Assembly (NCBI GenBank): GCA_009919985.1
Contig: RGAX01000049.1
Coordinates: 1-15,991, forward strand
Direction: 5' to 3'
Source of the DNA: Opitutaceae bacterium
GTDB lineage: Bacteria; Verrucomicrobiota; Verrucomicrobiia; Opitutales; Opitutaceae
DNA: 15,991 nt
Shown here: positions 15,146 through 15,991 of the stretch, piece by piece
Position numbering within the stretch: the first letter of the stretch is position 1
How the letters are laid out: every line of letters begins with the position of its first letter
Notes under the pieces: model-generated
The model's database searches: none
The model's input: the letters and a program-made list of their open reading frames with translations, nothing else
What the model was told of the DNA's origin: nothing
Program-made: the position numbers and the translations under genes

Positions 15146-15991
15146 ATGGCTGCTCACCCACGTTCTCCTTCGGCCTGTGCTGCGACCTCGCTCGGTCGCG
15201 GCCCAGCCTCAGGGCGTGGCGGGTTCCAGCTCGGCGACCAACTCGATCTCGACGCTGCGGTCATTCGCTCGCTTGCACCTGACGACACTGTTTTGATGAT
15301 GGAAGTTGCCAACGAATCTCAATATGTCCCCAGCCACATGCAGCGGACCACTCTATTTCTCTCGGCGATGCGCCACTTCGCCGCCGAGTTGATTGAGCAA
15401 AAGATCCGTGTCAACTACATCACACTTGATGATCCCAAGAATACTGGTGCGTTCGAGACGGAGATAGCTCGCGCTTGCGCCGCGCTCAAACCATCGGAGA
15501 TTGTTTGCACGCACCCAGGTGAGTGGCGTGTGATGGCGATGCTCGAGCGCGTCCGCGATTCCACCGGCATCCCGCTTCGCATTATGCCCGACGAACATTT
15601 CTTCACAACTGGGGAAGAATTTGCGGCATGGGCGAAGGGTCGCAACTCTCTCACCATGGAATTCTTTTATCGCGAGCAGCGTCGCAAGACCGGTTATCTC
15701 ATGGAGGGTTCTGGCAAAAGTGCTAAGCCCACTGGTGACACATGGAACTTTGATAAAGAGAATCGACTTCCATTTGGAAAGCAAGGACCAAATCCCAAAC
15801 CGCGCATTCCCAGCAGTTTCAAACTCGACGAAATCACACGCGAAGTTCTGGCGGCAATGAAACGCGTTCTCCCTGATCTTCCTGGATCTATCGAGTCCTT
15901 CGCATGGCCAGTCACTCGTAAGCAAGCACTTGACCAACGCACGCTTTCATACATGCCATGTCAGTCTCGGCAGTCCAGTAAAAGTCGGGCA
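15146..15991 (+). CDS. Deoxyribodipyrimidine photolyase-related protein (FeS-type photolyase/cryptochrome), 5' part
   Basis: The frame from ATG 15146 stays open to the right edge (282 codons visible; the family is about 500 residues). Residues 29-262 match the FeS-BCP/PhrB-like group: LGDQLDLD (29-36), MMEVANESQYVP, FLSAMRHFAAEL (71-82), PGEWRV (124-129), MEFFYREQRRKTGYLM (171-186), WNFDKENR (200-207), ITREVL and WPVTRKQAL (254-262). Known members repair (6-4) photoproducts or act as blue-light receptors, with FAD, a ribolumazine antenna and a C-terminal 4Fe-4S cluster; the FAD and cluster region lies outside the window. Residues 1-28 are not family-like and their DNA folds into a hairpin. 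After residue 262 the sequence departs from the family, suggesting a frameshift near 15930-15946. Codon use is less GC-rich than in the operon upstream, from which it is separated by 6 bp. Confidence 0.85.
   Translation, partial: MAAHPRSPSACAATSLGRGPASGRGGFQLGDQLDLDAAVIRSLAPDDTVLMMEVANESQYVPSHMQRTTLFLSAMRHFAAELIEQKIRVNYITLDDPKNTGAFETEIARACAALKPSEIVCTHPGEWRVMAMLERVRDSTGIPLRIMPDEHFFTTGEEFAAWAKGRNSLTMEFFYREQRRKTGYLMEGSGKSAKPTGDTWNFDKENRLPFGKQGPNPKPRIPSSFKLDEITREVLAAMKRVLPDLPGSIESFAWPVTRKQALDQRTLSYMPCQSRQSSKSRA
15182..15199. repeat. Hairpin in the 5' coding region of the photolyase-related gene
   Basis: GCGACC (15182-15187) and GGTCGC (15194-15199) form a perfect 6-bp stem with a 6-base loop, inside the part of the gene that codes for non-conserved residues before GDQLD. 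It may be part of a dispersed palindromic element or simply GC-rich coding sequence; no second copy is seen in the window. Confidence 0.4.

Overview
The window looks like chromosomal DNA of a Gram-negative bacterium, most likely Verrucomicrobiota and probably Opitutales/Opitutaceae. This is inferred from gene style rather than a marker gene: a large TonB-dependent receptor with a coiled-coil/Ala-Pro stretch ahead of its plug, a LacI-type regulator of the kind common in that group, GH78 and DUF6807 (PmoA-like) sugar genes, and a bacterial lipase maturation factor. No rRNA, tRNA, CRISPR array, insertion sequence or phage gene was seen.

Left part (1-5162). The 3' end of an unrecognised gene is followed by a two-gene FtsX/MacB-type ABC unit: an ATPase (358-1033) and a permease (1030-2235) joined by an ATGA overlap. 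The ATPase is broken by an out-of-frame internal deletion just before its signature motif. Convergent to it on the minus strand are a lipase maturation factor-like membrane protein carrying C-terminal Sel1 repeats (2249-4126) and a small lipoprotein (4391-4888).

Central and right part (5163-15139). This resembles a glycan or rhamnoside utilisation locus arranged around the divergent region 10310-10515. Leftward lie a sugar phosphate isomerase/epimerase, a LacI-family regulator (also broken by an out-of-frame deletion, within its DNA-binding domain) and a 1020-residue TonB-dependent receptor ending at a strong terminator. Rightward lie a GH78 alpha-L-rhamnosidase, a DUF6807 protein and a Tat-signal class V aminotransferase fold enzyme, with ATGA overlaps at both joints. 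The regions upstream of the regulator and in the divergent promoter both carry clusters of TGAAA half-sites, including inverted pairs, which are candidate operators for the regulator. A workable model is outer-membrane uptake by the receptor, cytoplasmic removal of rhamnose by GH78, further conversion by the isomerase and DUF6807 protein, and an exported PLP enzyme of unknown substrate. No inner-membrane sugar transporter is visible.

Right edge (15146-15991). An iron-sulfur type photolyase/cryptochrome-related gene (DPRP family) runs off the window. Its codon use differs from its neighbours and its last ~20 visible codons no longer fit the family.

The most unusual points are the two internal out-of-frame deletions (plus a suspect third lesion), the Tat-targeted PLP enzyme coupled to GH78 and DUF6807, the TGAAA half-site clusters, and the lipase maturation factor-Sel1 fusion.
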